Shown here piece by piece: positions 43,163-53,717 of a stretch of DNA of 64,000 nt. The notes beneath the pieces were generated by a model that had not been told where the DNA came from, searched no databases, and worked only from the letters and a program-made list of their open reading frames with translations. Source of the DNA: Nitratifractor salsuginis DSM 16511 (lineage in GTDB: Bacteria > Campylobacterota > Campylobacteria > Campylobacterales > Sulfurovaceae); contig NC_014935.1 of NCBI RefSeq assembly GCF_000186245.1, positions 1,240,001-1,304,000 of the forward strand, read 5' to 3'. The first letter of the stretch is position 1, and each line of letters begins with the position of its first letter. Position numbers and translations under genes: made by a program.

Positions 43163-44048
43163 ATTTTCATAGTTCTGTACTTTGATGGTTCGCTCTTTAA
43201 TCAGACCATTGGCTCGTTCGACCATTCCGTTGGTTTGTGGAGTGAAGGGTTCCGTGAGACGATGGGTGATCTTTAACGCTTTGCAGAGCTTGTCGAAGCG
43301 ATGGTTTCCGGTCGGTTCCTTTCGTCCCTGACTGAATCGGTCGGTAAATTCCATTCCATTATCGGTCAGGATATGAGTGATCGTAAAGGGAAAGAAACGT
43401 CGGCACTCTTCGAGGAAATCCATTGCACTACCGGCACTTCGGCATCGGTAGACCTTGTAGTACATCAAGCGTGTCGCACGATCGATGGCTACAAAGAGAT
43501 AGTATTTGACTCCATCGATCTTTGGCAGATAGGTCACATCCATATGGACAAAGCCCGGAGCATACTCTTTGAACTTCTTTGCCTTGGCCCGATTCTCTTC
43601 GGGAACACGGCTGATCTTCAGTGCCTTGAGTGTTCGGTACACGGCAGAACGACTGATACCGGGAAGCACACTGCTCAGGATCTCTACCAGATCATCCAAA
43701 GGCATCCAGGTACAGGTTCGCACGATGCGTACAATTTCCCGCTCCAGGTCATTTAGCGCATAATGAATCGTATGGGGCCTACTACTACGATCTTGTGTCT
43801 CTTGACGGTTCCGCCATTTACTGATTGTCTGAACACTGACACCGAAACGTCGGGCCAACTCTTGATTGCTTGCCTTGGATTTCTGTATACTTTGGCGTAT
43901 ATGCGAGTTGGTCCTCGCATTGCAATGATAGTGCTGTTTCATCTCTCCTTTGCCTTATTCTGAGATGTCTCAGCCTATCACTCCTCTCTTGAATTTCAAA
44001 TTGAACCCAAGCTCACACCTTCCATCAACAACGTGGTGAAACTGGAGA

Positions 44049-44102
44049 CCTAGTTACTAGTTCATCGGTTGCTCATTACTCGGTTACTCATTACTCGGTT
44101 AT
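44049..44102. repeat. TAGTTAC/GGTTACTC repeat tract beside the IS481-like element
   Basis: TAGTTACTAGTTCATCGG runs into GTTGCTCATTACTCGGTTAC units and ends inside the bioV stop region. The IS481-like element appears to have inserted into it. Confidence 0.65.
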
Positions 44103-44609
44103 CAAAACGTGTCCCGCCTCCCGAAAATGATAGGTCGCCGTCGCCAAAGGGGTAAAAAACTCCAAGGCCCCCTTGGCATCGATGATCCGGTCCCGCTCGC
44201 CGATAAAGACTTCCACAATGGTGCCCCGTTGCATAATTCTTTTCAATTTCTCCTCTTCCCAACGATAGCGCAGAAGCTCCTCGAGCTCCTCCTCGCTTCC
44301 TCCGTGGAGATAAGGGCTCAGATCGATTTTGGCCGGGTAGGCGACATTCTCCAGGAAGCGGCGGCGATAGAGCTCCGGGTCCCGGTGAAAGGCTTCGAGC
44401 TGCATCTTGACAAAACGCTTCGGGCGTGTCTGGAAAAAAGCGGGGGAAAAGAGAAGGAGACGGTCGAGCCGTCCCCGATGGTTCAGGGCGAACTCCAAAG
44501 CCTTGATCGCCCCATAGCTGAATCCCGCGACGGCATAGTCGCTTTCGATCAGCCAGGGAGCGAAGAGCCGCTCTTCTCCCCGGAGAGCGAAGCCGCTAAA
44601 ATAGATCAC
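44091..44609 (-). CDS. bioV: pimeloyl-ACP methyl ester esterase, BioV type
   Basis: BioV cleaves the methyl ester of pimeloyl-ACP in biotin synthesis and replaces BioH in Helicobacter relatives. The 172-residue alpha/beta-hydrolase is short like BioV. It has the nucleophile elbow GFSYGA with Ser near residue 31, the acid site ERDRIID near 138, and the catalytic His in EAGHVLI near the end. It is the last gene of a tightly coupled operon and its start overlaps the end of the FtsH-like gene by 14 bp. Confidence 0.85.
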   Translation of the reverse strand: MIYFSGFALRGEERLFAPWLIESDYAVAGFSYGAIKALEFALNHRGRLDRLLLFSPAFFQTRPKRFVKMQLEAFHRDPELYRRRFLENVAYPAKIDLSPYLHGGSEEELEELLRYRWEEEKLKRIMQRGTIVEVFIGERDRIIDAKGALEFFTPLATATYHFREAGHVLITE

Positions 44610-46251
44610 GCAGGATCCTCCTCGCCTCTTCCTCCCCGATATTCTCGTGCTCCAGCAACCAGGCTTCGATCGTTTTGCGGACCTCTTCGAGCTTCTCTAG
44701 CATCAGGCGGACTTCACGGTAGAGCTCCGTAAGCAGGCGCTCCGCCTCCTCCTCCCCGGCGACGAGGCGTTCTCCGCTGCCAAATTCCCTCACCAGGCGC
44801 CGTACTTCCGAGATCGCCAGGGCGCGGTCCTCGGCGCCGTTGCTGTACTGCTCCTTGAAGATCATCTCCACGGCGGCCGAGCCCGCCAAAAGCACTTTGA
44901 TCCGTGCCAGCATTTCGCTGCGGGAGATGATTTCCCGGTCCGCCTCGCGCATCCGGGTCGTCACGATCCCGATCCGCTCGTAAGGGACATCGAGCCAGGT
45001 GGCCACCAGGGCTTTGCCCGACTGGTACACCGCCTGGATCCGGCGCTCCTCATCGCTGAAGCTGAGGATCTTGCGCTTGCCGGAGATCACCGTCTCCCTT
45101 ACCGCGTCGAAATCCTCCTGATCGATCACCTTTTTCCCCCGGCGCAGGGCGTGCAGAGCCGCTTCGTTGACCAGGGTCGAGAGGGCCGCGGCGCTGAATC
45201 CCACCGTGGAGCGGGCCAGAGCCTCCAGATCGACATTGTGGGCTTTGCGCTTCAGATAGAGCTCCAGGATCGCGCGCCGGTCCTGCTGATCGGGCAGGGA
45301 GAGATGGACCCGGCGGTCGAAACGCCCGGGGCGCAGCAGCGCGGGATCGAGCATCTCCATACGGTTGGTCGCCGCCAGGACCACCACGCCGCTGTCGCTC
45401 TCGAAGCCGTCCATCTCAGTGAGCAGTTGATTCAACGTCGCTTCCCGCTCTTCGTTGCGCAGACTGCCCCGGCTCCGGCCCACCGCATCGATCTCGTCGA
45501 TGAAAATGATGGCGGGCGCCGCTTTTTTGGCCGCCTGGAAGAGCTCGTGGACCCGGCGGGGGCCCATCCCCACATAGATCTCAACGATATTGGCCCCGCT
45601 CTGGTAAAAGAAGGGAACCTTGGCTTCGCCGGCGACCGCCTTGGCCATCAGGGTCTTGCCCACGCCGGGAGGCCCTGCCAGGAGGACCCCTTTGGGGAGG
45701 CGAATGTCGAATTTTTTGTAACGGGCGGGATGGCGGAGAAAATCGATGATCTCCCGCAGGTCCTCTTTGACCTCCTCGGAGCCGGCCACGTCGTCGAAAC
45801 GGACCTTGGATCGCGTCGGCTTGAGCGGCTCCTCCGAAGGAGCGGAAGTATACGTCTCTTTCGAGCCTTGCCTCAGCGTCGACTCCAACCGGTCTCGGCG
45901 GGAGAGGTAGTAGATCACCACCGCCAGACCGACCAGCATCAGCAGCAGGAGGATCAACCCCAGATTGATCAGATTCCACTTTTGGCGGATCTCGATGGGA
46001 AATTCACGGCCCAGCTTTTTCAAATCGACCGCATCCACCGGCACACGATAAAGCATCCGTGATGTCCGCACATAGAGGTAGGGATCTTCCCGGACTACGC
46101 GGGTGATGAGCTTTTTTTGCGCCAGGATGTCGAGCTGATCGGCGGTAATGAGGCGGGAAGAGTCCCGCAGGATCAGAAAAAGCCCCAGGATCAGCAGCAC
46201 CAGGACCAAAGCGGCGATGATTCTGACGTTTTTAGAGCGTAAATCGGGCAT
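44596..46251 (-). CDS. FtsH-like membrane AAA+ protein with a lost protease zinc site
   Basis: This 551-residue protein has an N-terminal membrane helix, a small periplasmic segment and a second helix near residue 100. The AAA domain carries Walker A GPPGVGKT near 195, Walker [16 protein letters not shown] near 252 and the second region [10 protein letters not shown] near 307. In the peptidase-like C-terminal domain, the place where FtsH has HEAGH reads YQSGK (near 407, in [18 protein letters not shown]), so the HExxH zinc site is absent while the fold and a later NGAEDRALA block remain. It therefore probably unfolds or remodels proteins without cutting. The ATPase site is intact. Confidence 0.88.
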   Translation of the reverse strand: MPDLRSKNVRIIAALVLVLLILGLFLILRDSSRLITADQLDILAQKKLITRVVREDPYLYVRTSRMLYRVPVDAVDLKKLGREFPIEIRQKWNLINLGLILLLLMLVGLAVVIYYLSRRDRLESTLRQGSKETYTSAPSEEPLKPTRSKVRFDDVAGSEEVKEDLREIIDFLRHPARYKKFDIRLPKGVLLAGPPGVGKTLMAKAVAGEAKVPFFYQSGANIVEIYVGMGPRRVHELFQAAKKAAPAIIFIDEIDAVGRSRGSLRNEEREATLNQLLTEMDGFESDSGVVVLAATNRMEMLDPALLRPGRFDRRVHLSLPDQQDRRAILELYLKRKAHNVDLEALARSTVGFSAAALSTLVNEAALHALRRGKKVIDQEDFDAVRETVISGKRKILSFSDEERRIQAVYQSGKALVATWLDVPYERIGIVTTRMREADREIISRSEMLARIKVLLAGSAAVEMIFKEQYSNGAEDRALAISEVRRLVREFGSGERLVAGEEEAERLLTELYREVRLMLEKLEEVRKTIEAWLLEHENIGEEEARRILRDLF

Positions 46252-47497
46252 GGTTCTCCCTCTCTCCGGCTTCCACCTCGGCCAGGTAGACCCAGGTGTT
46301 GTTCAAATCTTCGGAGCTCTCGATGAGCACTTTGTTGTAATATTGATCGAAGCCCTGATAGAGGCCGTCCTGCCGCTGCGTCTCGACGAGGACCGTCAAA
46401 CCTTCGTTGTGGCTGCGCCGGAAGCGGAGGTTCTTCTGTCTGATCGCCTCGGTGAGCTCACGGTGCCGCGCCTTGGCCACATCGCCCCGGGGACGGGGAA
46501 GCTCCAGAGACGTGGAGGCGGTCCCCTCTCTGGGAGAGTAGGTAAAGGCATGGATGTGGGTCAGGGGCAGCACGTCGATCCGCTCCATCGCTTCACGCCA
46601 CTCCGCCTCCCCTTCTCCCGGATGTCCCACGATAAAATCGGTCCCCAGGGCATACCCTTTCGCGGCGAGGGTTTCGAAGAGCTTCAGATCCTCGGGGTAA
46701 CGGTTGCGCCGGTTCATCAGCTCCAGCATCCGATCGGAAGTGTGCTGCAGGGCGATATGAAGATGCCGTGCCATCCAGGGTTCAGCAAGCAGCTCCATAA
46801 ACTCCGCGTCGATCTGGATCGGCTCCAAAGATCCGATCCGGATCCGCCGCACCCCCCGGATCTGACTCATCCGTTTGAGCAGTTTCGCCAGGGAAGTGCC
46901 CCGGTCCCGGCCGTAGCTGCCGACATTGGTCCCGGTGAGGATGAATTCCCCGAAGCCGTTGGCCGCCAGGCGCCGCACCTGCTCGAGGATCTGCTCCTCG
47001 TCGTGGCTGCGGGCATTGCCCCGCACGAAGGGGATGATGCAGTAGCTACAGCGGAAATTGCACCCCTCCTGAATCTTGATAAAGGCCCGGCTCTTGCCCA
47101 CGAATTCGCTCACGACCGTCGAATCGACATGCTCCAGGTCCCCGATCTCGTAGAAGCCCTCCGGGCGGTGGAGGATCTCGTTGATCCGCTCCTTCTCCGA
47201 ATGGCCCATCACCCCGTGGACCTTTCCCTGTTTGAGAAGCTCTTCTCCTTTGGAGTGGGCGCCGCACCCCGCCAGGACCACCCGAACCTCGGGATGACGC
47301 CGCCGCAGAGCGTTGATGTAGCCCCGCACCGTGGCGTCGGCGCCGTTGGTGACGGTGCAGGAGTTGACCACCACCACATCCGCTTCGCTCTCTTCCAGAC
47401 AGAGTTCGAAATCCTTCAGGCGGCTCATCATCACCTGGGTATCGAACTGATTGGTCCGGCAGCCGAAGGTTTTGAAATAGACCTTTTGGCGGCTCAT
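46232..47497 (-). CDS. mtaB: tRNA t6A37 methylthiotransferase MtaB
   Basis: MtaB adds a methylthio group to t6A at tRNA position 37. The 421-residue protein has the MTTase domain opening FKTFGCRTNQFDTQ with its first cluster Cys, and further Cys in VVNSCTVTN and LAGCGAHS. The radical-SAM motif is EGCNFRCSYCIIPFVRG (CxxxCxxC) near 144, and a C-terminal TRAM-like part follows. MtaB-type assignment rests on GCRTN and overall layout. It overlaps the FtsH-like gene by 20 bp and the channel gene by 4 bp. Confidence 0.9.
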   Translation of the reverse strand: MSRQKVYFKTFGCRTNQFDTQVMMSRLKDFELCLEESEADVVVVNSCTVTNGADATVRGYINALRRRHPEVRVVLAGCGAHSKGEELLKQGKVHGVMGHSEKERINEILHRPEGFYEIGDLEHVDSTVVSEFVGKSRAFIKIQEGCNFRCSYCIIPFVRGNARSHDEEQILEQVRRLAANGFGEFILTGTNVGSYGRDRGTSLAKLLKRMSQIRGVRRIRIGSLEPIQIDAEFMELLAEPWMARHLHIALQHTSDRMLELMNRRNRYPEDLKLFETLAAKGYALGTDFIVGHPGEGEAEWREAMERIDVLPLTHIHAFTYSPREGTASTSLELPRPRGDVAKARHRELTEAIRQKNLRFRRSHNEGLTVLVETQRQDGLYQGFDQYYNKVLIESSEDLNNTWVYLAEVEAGERENHARFTL

Positions 47498-49200
47498 AGC
47501 GGCTCCTCCCGGGAAGCCCCTGTGGCCGGGGCCTTGGGCTCCGGCTCTTCACTGCGGACGGCGTGGGGAATGGGATGCTGCATATAGATGGCTTGGGTGG
47601 GATAGGCCAGAGCGATCTCCTTCTCTTCGCGGATGCGCTGGAGGATTTCGCTGCTGATCGTGCTGCGCAGCGTCAGGGTGGCGAAGGCGTTGGTCAGGTA
47701 CCAGACGCTGACCCGGATCCCGTACTCCTCCATAAAGGTGAAGACCCGCGGCTCGACGTTGGTGTTTTTCAAGTGATATGAGCTTCGGAGCTTATTGAGC
47801 TGCTTGCGGGTGATGTCGGTATAGCCTTTGGAATACTTTTTGGCGATCTCTTTGGCGATGGAGGCTGCCTTGGCCCCGTCGGAATCGAAGGTGATGGTGA
47901 AATCGATCCCGTCCCAGACCGTCTTGAGCCCGGCGTGGGAGTAGTTGGCGATCATATCGGTGAAGATGTAATTGTTGGGCACGAAGATGATCCGCCCCGC
48001 CCGCCGGTTGTGCATATAGGTCGTCAGGGTGATATCCTCCTGGATCGTCATGCGCAGCAGGGAGATATCCACCACATCCCCTACATACTCGGTGCCGTTG
48101 CGCACCACTTTGATCCGGTCGCCGACGTGGATGCTTCCTCCCAGGACGATGACGAACCATCCCATCATCGACATGAACCAATCTTTCATCGCGATGGCGA
48201 TTCCCGCCGAGGCGAATCCCAGGATCGTCACCAGGTAGTTGACATTTTCGATGTAGGCGAAGAGGAGGACCAGAAGAATCACCGTGATGAAGAGAAGGTT
48301 GGAGACTTTGTTGACGGTATAGAAACTCTCCTTGTCCGCCATATATTTTCGGATCAGCCGCTTGAAAATCAGAAAGAGGAGGAAGAGGAAGAGGATGATC
48401 CCTCCGATGGTGGCTGCCTTTTCGGCTTCCCTTCGGATTTCGCCGTTGACCTTGAGGCGGATCTCTTCGATCTTTTTGTTGTAGACTTCCCGGGTGGTCT
48501 TGAAGATCTCATAGGTAGGTTGGAGGGTGTCGAGCGCTTCGCTGACCTCTTTGAGACGCCGGGTGATCTCCGGGTCCTTCGGACGGTATTTGAGCATTTC
48601 ACGAAGGATCTTTCGCTCCCGGTTCAGACGATTGATGGTCGCTTCAAGGCTTTTGAAATTCTCTTCGTAGAGTTGCCGGTCACTCTGGAGCTTTTTGAGG
48701 TAACTGATGGCAGAAATGATCCCGAAAGGGTTGCCGATGACGGGAACGTCACCCGTCTCCGGGGGCTCCAGGAGTTTTTTGAAGGGATCGTGCTGGAATT
48801 CGCTAAGGAGTTGGAGTTTTCCTACATTGGTCTGACGCTCCAGGATCTCTTTTTCCAGCTCTTTCTGCTCCTCGGGGGTCAGAGTCGGCTTGTGTTTTAG
48901 ACGAAAGATCTCCCGGATGAGCTGATCCTGACGCTTTCTCAGCGCCTCGTATGTCTTGTAGCTGCTGTAGATCTTAGTCCAAACATTCCCTTCACTCCCC
49001 TGAGCCGTCAGAGTGCGAAGCTGCATTCCGAGACGATTGAGCCGGTCCTGGGCCGCCGGGCTCACCGACCGGGCCGGGGAGCTTGCCTGAACCTTCTGAG
49101 ATGTCGCAGATGTGCGATTGCTTTCCGCCTGAGTGCTGACATTGTCCTCGGCCTGCAGCAGCGAGAGGGTGAGCAGCAGAGCGATCCAGAGTCTCTTCAT
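47494..49200 (-). CDS. MscS-family mechanosensitive channel
   Basis: This 568-residue protein has a signal peptide (LWIALLLTLSLLQAED), then a long periplasmic coiled-coil part (about 60-250, Leu/Lys/Glu rich). Several membrane helices follow near 255-370, with the pore-lining small-residue stretch ILGFASAGIAIAMKDWF. The MscS beta domain GGSIHVGDRIKV and a mixed C-terminal domain complete it. The large N-terminal extension is like MscK/YbdG-type channels. Its stop overlaps mtaB start by 4 bp. Confidence 0.9.
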   Translation of the reverse strand: MKRLWIALLLTLSLLQAEDNVSTQAESNRTSATSQKVQASSPARSVSPAAQDRLNRLGMQLRTLTAQGSEGNVWTKIYSSYKTYEALRKRQDQLIREIFRLKHKPTLTPEEQKELEKEILERQTNVGKLQLLSEFQHDPFKKLLEPPETGDVPVIGNPFGIISAISYLKKLQSDRQLYEENFKSLEATINRLNRERKILREMLKYRPKDPEITRRLKEVSEALDTLQPTYEIFKTTREVYNKKIEEIRLKVNGEIRREAEKAATIGGIILFLFLLFLIFKRLIRKYMADKESFYTVNKVSNLLFITVILLVLLFAYIENVNYLVTILGFASAGIAIAMKDWFMSMMGWFVIVLGGSIHVGDRIKVVRNGTEYVGDVVDISLLRMTIQEDITLTTYMHNRRAGRIIFVPNNYIFTDMIANYSHAGLKTVWDGIDFTITFDSDGAKAASIAKEIAKKYSKGYTDITRKQLNKLRSSYHLKNTNVEPRVFTFMEEYGIRVSVWYLTNAFATLTLRSTISSEILQRIREEKEIALAYPTQAIYMQHPIPHAVRSEEPEPKAPATGASREEPL

Positions 49201-49203
49201 AAC

Positions 49204-50256
49204 TCAAGACTCCCTGAAACGTTCCAGGGCTTTGAGGACCTGGGCTTTGGGAATATCGTCCCGCATGACATAGCTTCCGATCGACCCGCCGGGAAGAATG
49301 AATTTGATCCGGTTGTTGCGGCTCTTTTTGTCCAGGAAAAAGTGCTCGTAGAAGGCTTCGGGATTCTCGACCCGGTAGCGGGTGGGCAAGCCCCATTTCT
49401 CCAGCAGTACGCGGATCCGCTCCGCCTCTTCGCGGCTGAGCTGGCCCAGATCCACGGCCAGTTCGTTGGCCATCACCATCCCGATGGCGACCGCTTCTCC
49501 ATGCAGGTAGCGGGCGTAGCCGGTCTCATTCTCGATGACATGGCCGAAGGTATGGCCGTAGTTGAGCACGGCGCGTACTCCCGCCTCTTTCTCGTCACGG
49601 TTGACCACATCGGCTTTGAGAGAGACGGATCGGGCGATCATCTCCACGGCGGTCTCGGGCGCTTTGAGGTCGCTCTTTTCGAGAAAGTCGAAGAAATCCC
49701 GATCGAACATCACCGCCATCTTGACCACTTCAGCGATCCCGGCGGCGTACTCCCGCTCCGGCAGTGTCTCGAGAAAGGCGGGGTCAATGTAGACCGCTTC
49801 GGGCTGATAGAAGGCGCCGACGAGGTTCTTGCCCCAGCGGTTGTTAACCCCCGTCTTGCCCCCGACACTGGCATCGACTTGGCTGAGCAGCGTGGTGGGC
49901 ATCTGCACGAAGCCGATCCCCCGCTGATAGAGGCTGGAGGCGAAACCGGTCATATCCCCGATCACCCCGCCCCCCAGGGCGATGAGCAGGGAACTGCGGT
50001 CGTAGCGCGCCTCGAAAAGCCGATCGAGGATGCTCAGCACCGTCTCCATCGTCTTGAACTCTTCGCCGTCGGGCAACTCGATCACTTCGATCTGCGGAGC
50101 TTCGAGCCGCTCCATCACTCTGGCTAAATGCAGCGGGGCCACCGTGGTGTTAGTTACGATGGCCACTTTGCGATCGTAGTGCAGTTTCGGCAGCGTGTCG
50201 ATGGTGATGTCGTAGCGTTTGAACTCGGGTTGACGGATCTCAATAGGGACGATCAT
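49204..50256 (-). CDS. aroB: 3-dehydroquinate synthase
   Basis: AroB converts DAHP to 3-dehydroquinate in the shikimate pathway. The 350-residue protein has the NAD site ALGGGVIGDMTGF near 95, then PTTLLSQVDASVGGKTGVN and metal-binding NYGHTFGHVIE and LHGEAVAIGM. The ATG at 50256 was chosen over a TTG at 50277 because AAGAG precedes it at a good distance. It lies 3 bp upstream of the mechanosensitive channel gene. Confidence 0.95.
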   Translation of the reverse strand: MIVPIEIRQPEFKRYDITIDTLPKLHYDRKVAIVTNTTVAPLHLARVMERLEAPQIEVIELPDGEEFKTMETVLSILDRLFEARYDRSSLLIALGGGVIGDMTGFASSLYQRGIGFVQMPTTLLSQVDASVGGKTGVNNRWGKNLVGAFYQPEAVYIDPAFLETLPEREYAAGIAEVVKMAVMFDRDFFDFLEKSDLKAPETAVEMIARSVSLKADVVNRDEKEAGVRAVLNYGHTFGHVIENETGYARYLHGEAVAIGMVMANELAVDLGQLSREEAERIRVLLEKWGLPTRYRVENPEAFYEHFFLDKKSRNNRIKFILPGGSIGSYVMRDDIPKAQVLKALERFRES

Positions 50257-50304
50257 ACGGGCGCTCTTTTGGGTCAAATTTGAATTATTTTAGCGGAAAA
50301 TCGT

Positions 50305-52925
<2,621 letters not shown>

Positions 52926-52939
52926 GCGATAGAGGCTTT

Positions 52940-53518
52940 ATGGAAAGGACGCTAAAAAATTCGCCAAAATTGCTGGCCCTCCACAAACCCAAGGGCTATG
53001 TGGTCACCCGCTCTGACGAATTGGGCCGAAAAACGGTCTATGACCTATTGCCCGATTGGGCGTTCGAAAATGGGTGGATGCCTGTGGGCCGCCTGGATAT
53101 GGACTCCAAGGGGCTCTTGCTCTTCACCACCGACGGAAAGATCGGCGATGCCCTCACCCGGCCCGGAAATTGCAAAAAGGTCTATGAGATCTGGGTGAGA
53201 GGCTATGTGACCGATGAACACATCGCGGCAGCCAAAAAGGGTGTGGAAAGCAAACAGGGCTTGCTCAAAGCACTCTCCGTTGAGAAGCTTGGTACCGGCG
53301 GCGCAAAGACCAAACTCCGAGTCGTCATCGACGAAGGAAAGAACCGCCACATCCGCCGCCTCTTCGGAGCGTTGAAAGATCCCAAATTTTCAACGCCATT
53401 AAAGGTCCTCGATCTCAAACGCGTCCGCATCGGAACTTTCGATCTCGATATCGAAAGCGGTCAGTGGCGTTTTCTTACTAAGGAAGAAGAGAAGAGGCTG
53501 CTGGATGGTTTGATCTGA
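52940..53518 (+). CDS. RsuA/RluE-family pseudouridine synthase
   Basis: This 192-residue rRNA pseudouridine synthase of the RsuA/RluB/RluE family has the catalytic motif PVGRLDMDSKGLLLFTTDG (Asp near residue 50) and the family ends KVYEIWVRG and GKNRHIRRLFGAL. It lacks an N-terminal S4 domain, as in RluE-like short forms. The start at 52940 follows the tgt stop by 14 bases with AGAGG upstream. The target uridine is not predictable. Confidence 0.88.
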   Translation: MERTLKNSPKLLALHKPKGYVVTRSDELGRKTVYDLLPDWAFENGWMPVGRLDMDSKGLLLFTTDGKIGDALTRPGNCKKVYEIWVRGYVTDEHIAAAKKGVESKQGLLKALSVEKLGTGGAKTKLRVVIDEGKNRHIRRLFGALKDPKFSTPLKVLDLKRVRIGTFDLDIESGQWRFLTKEEEKRLLDGLI

Positions 53519-53717
53519 TTCTGGAAACCTGCGATATCAAGAGGCCGAGAGCGGTGCAATTGAATTGAAAATCGGGGGAATATTTATGTTACCAAACCCA
53601 CTTTTTGATCTTGGCCATACACACACTCCTTTTTTGATCCGATTAAGTTCTCTAATTGTATTACAATTTGAGCTGATTATGGAGAGGTTCTGGAGCTTGT
53701 GATTGGGGTCTGATCGA
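53519..53717. other. 199-bp spacer between the pseudouridine synthase and hsdR
   Basis: No gene is seen. The composition drops toward the AT-rich hsdR end, marking the edge of the acquired R-M locus. No clear repeat or att site is recognised. Confidence 0.5.

Larger units (their letters stand above)
42377..43942 (-). pseudogene. IS481-family DDE transposase split by IS200
   Basis: The first 260 codons (43942-43163) encode a Winged-helix N-terminus (NQELARRFGVSVQTISKWRNR). The catalytic core follows with FVHMDVTYLP (first Asp), ILTDNGMEFTDR (second Asp) and TNGMVERANG (Glu). The remaining 70 codons (42586-42377) continue LKQMIMDLDKFLLYYLFTRR and end WLQQRGET. Removing the IS200 gives 780 + 210 = 990 bases, an intact 329-codon frame with no base lost. 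The fused ORF that starts in the IS200 region is an artefact. Confidence 0.88.
42375..44048 (-). mobile_element. IS481-like element interrupted by an IS200 element
   Basis: The ends carry imperfect inverted repeats sharing GTTTCACCACGTTGTTGA. A 6-bp duplication CCTAGT flanks the element (42369-42374 and 44049-44054). The host element encodes one DDE transposase on the minus strand, split by IS200 copy 2 at 42587-43162. The right flank is a TAGTTAC/GGTTACTC repeat tract. Confidence 0.85.
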
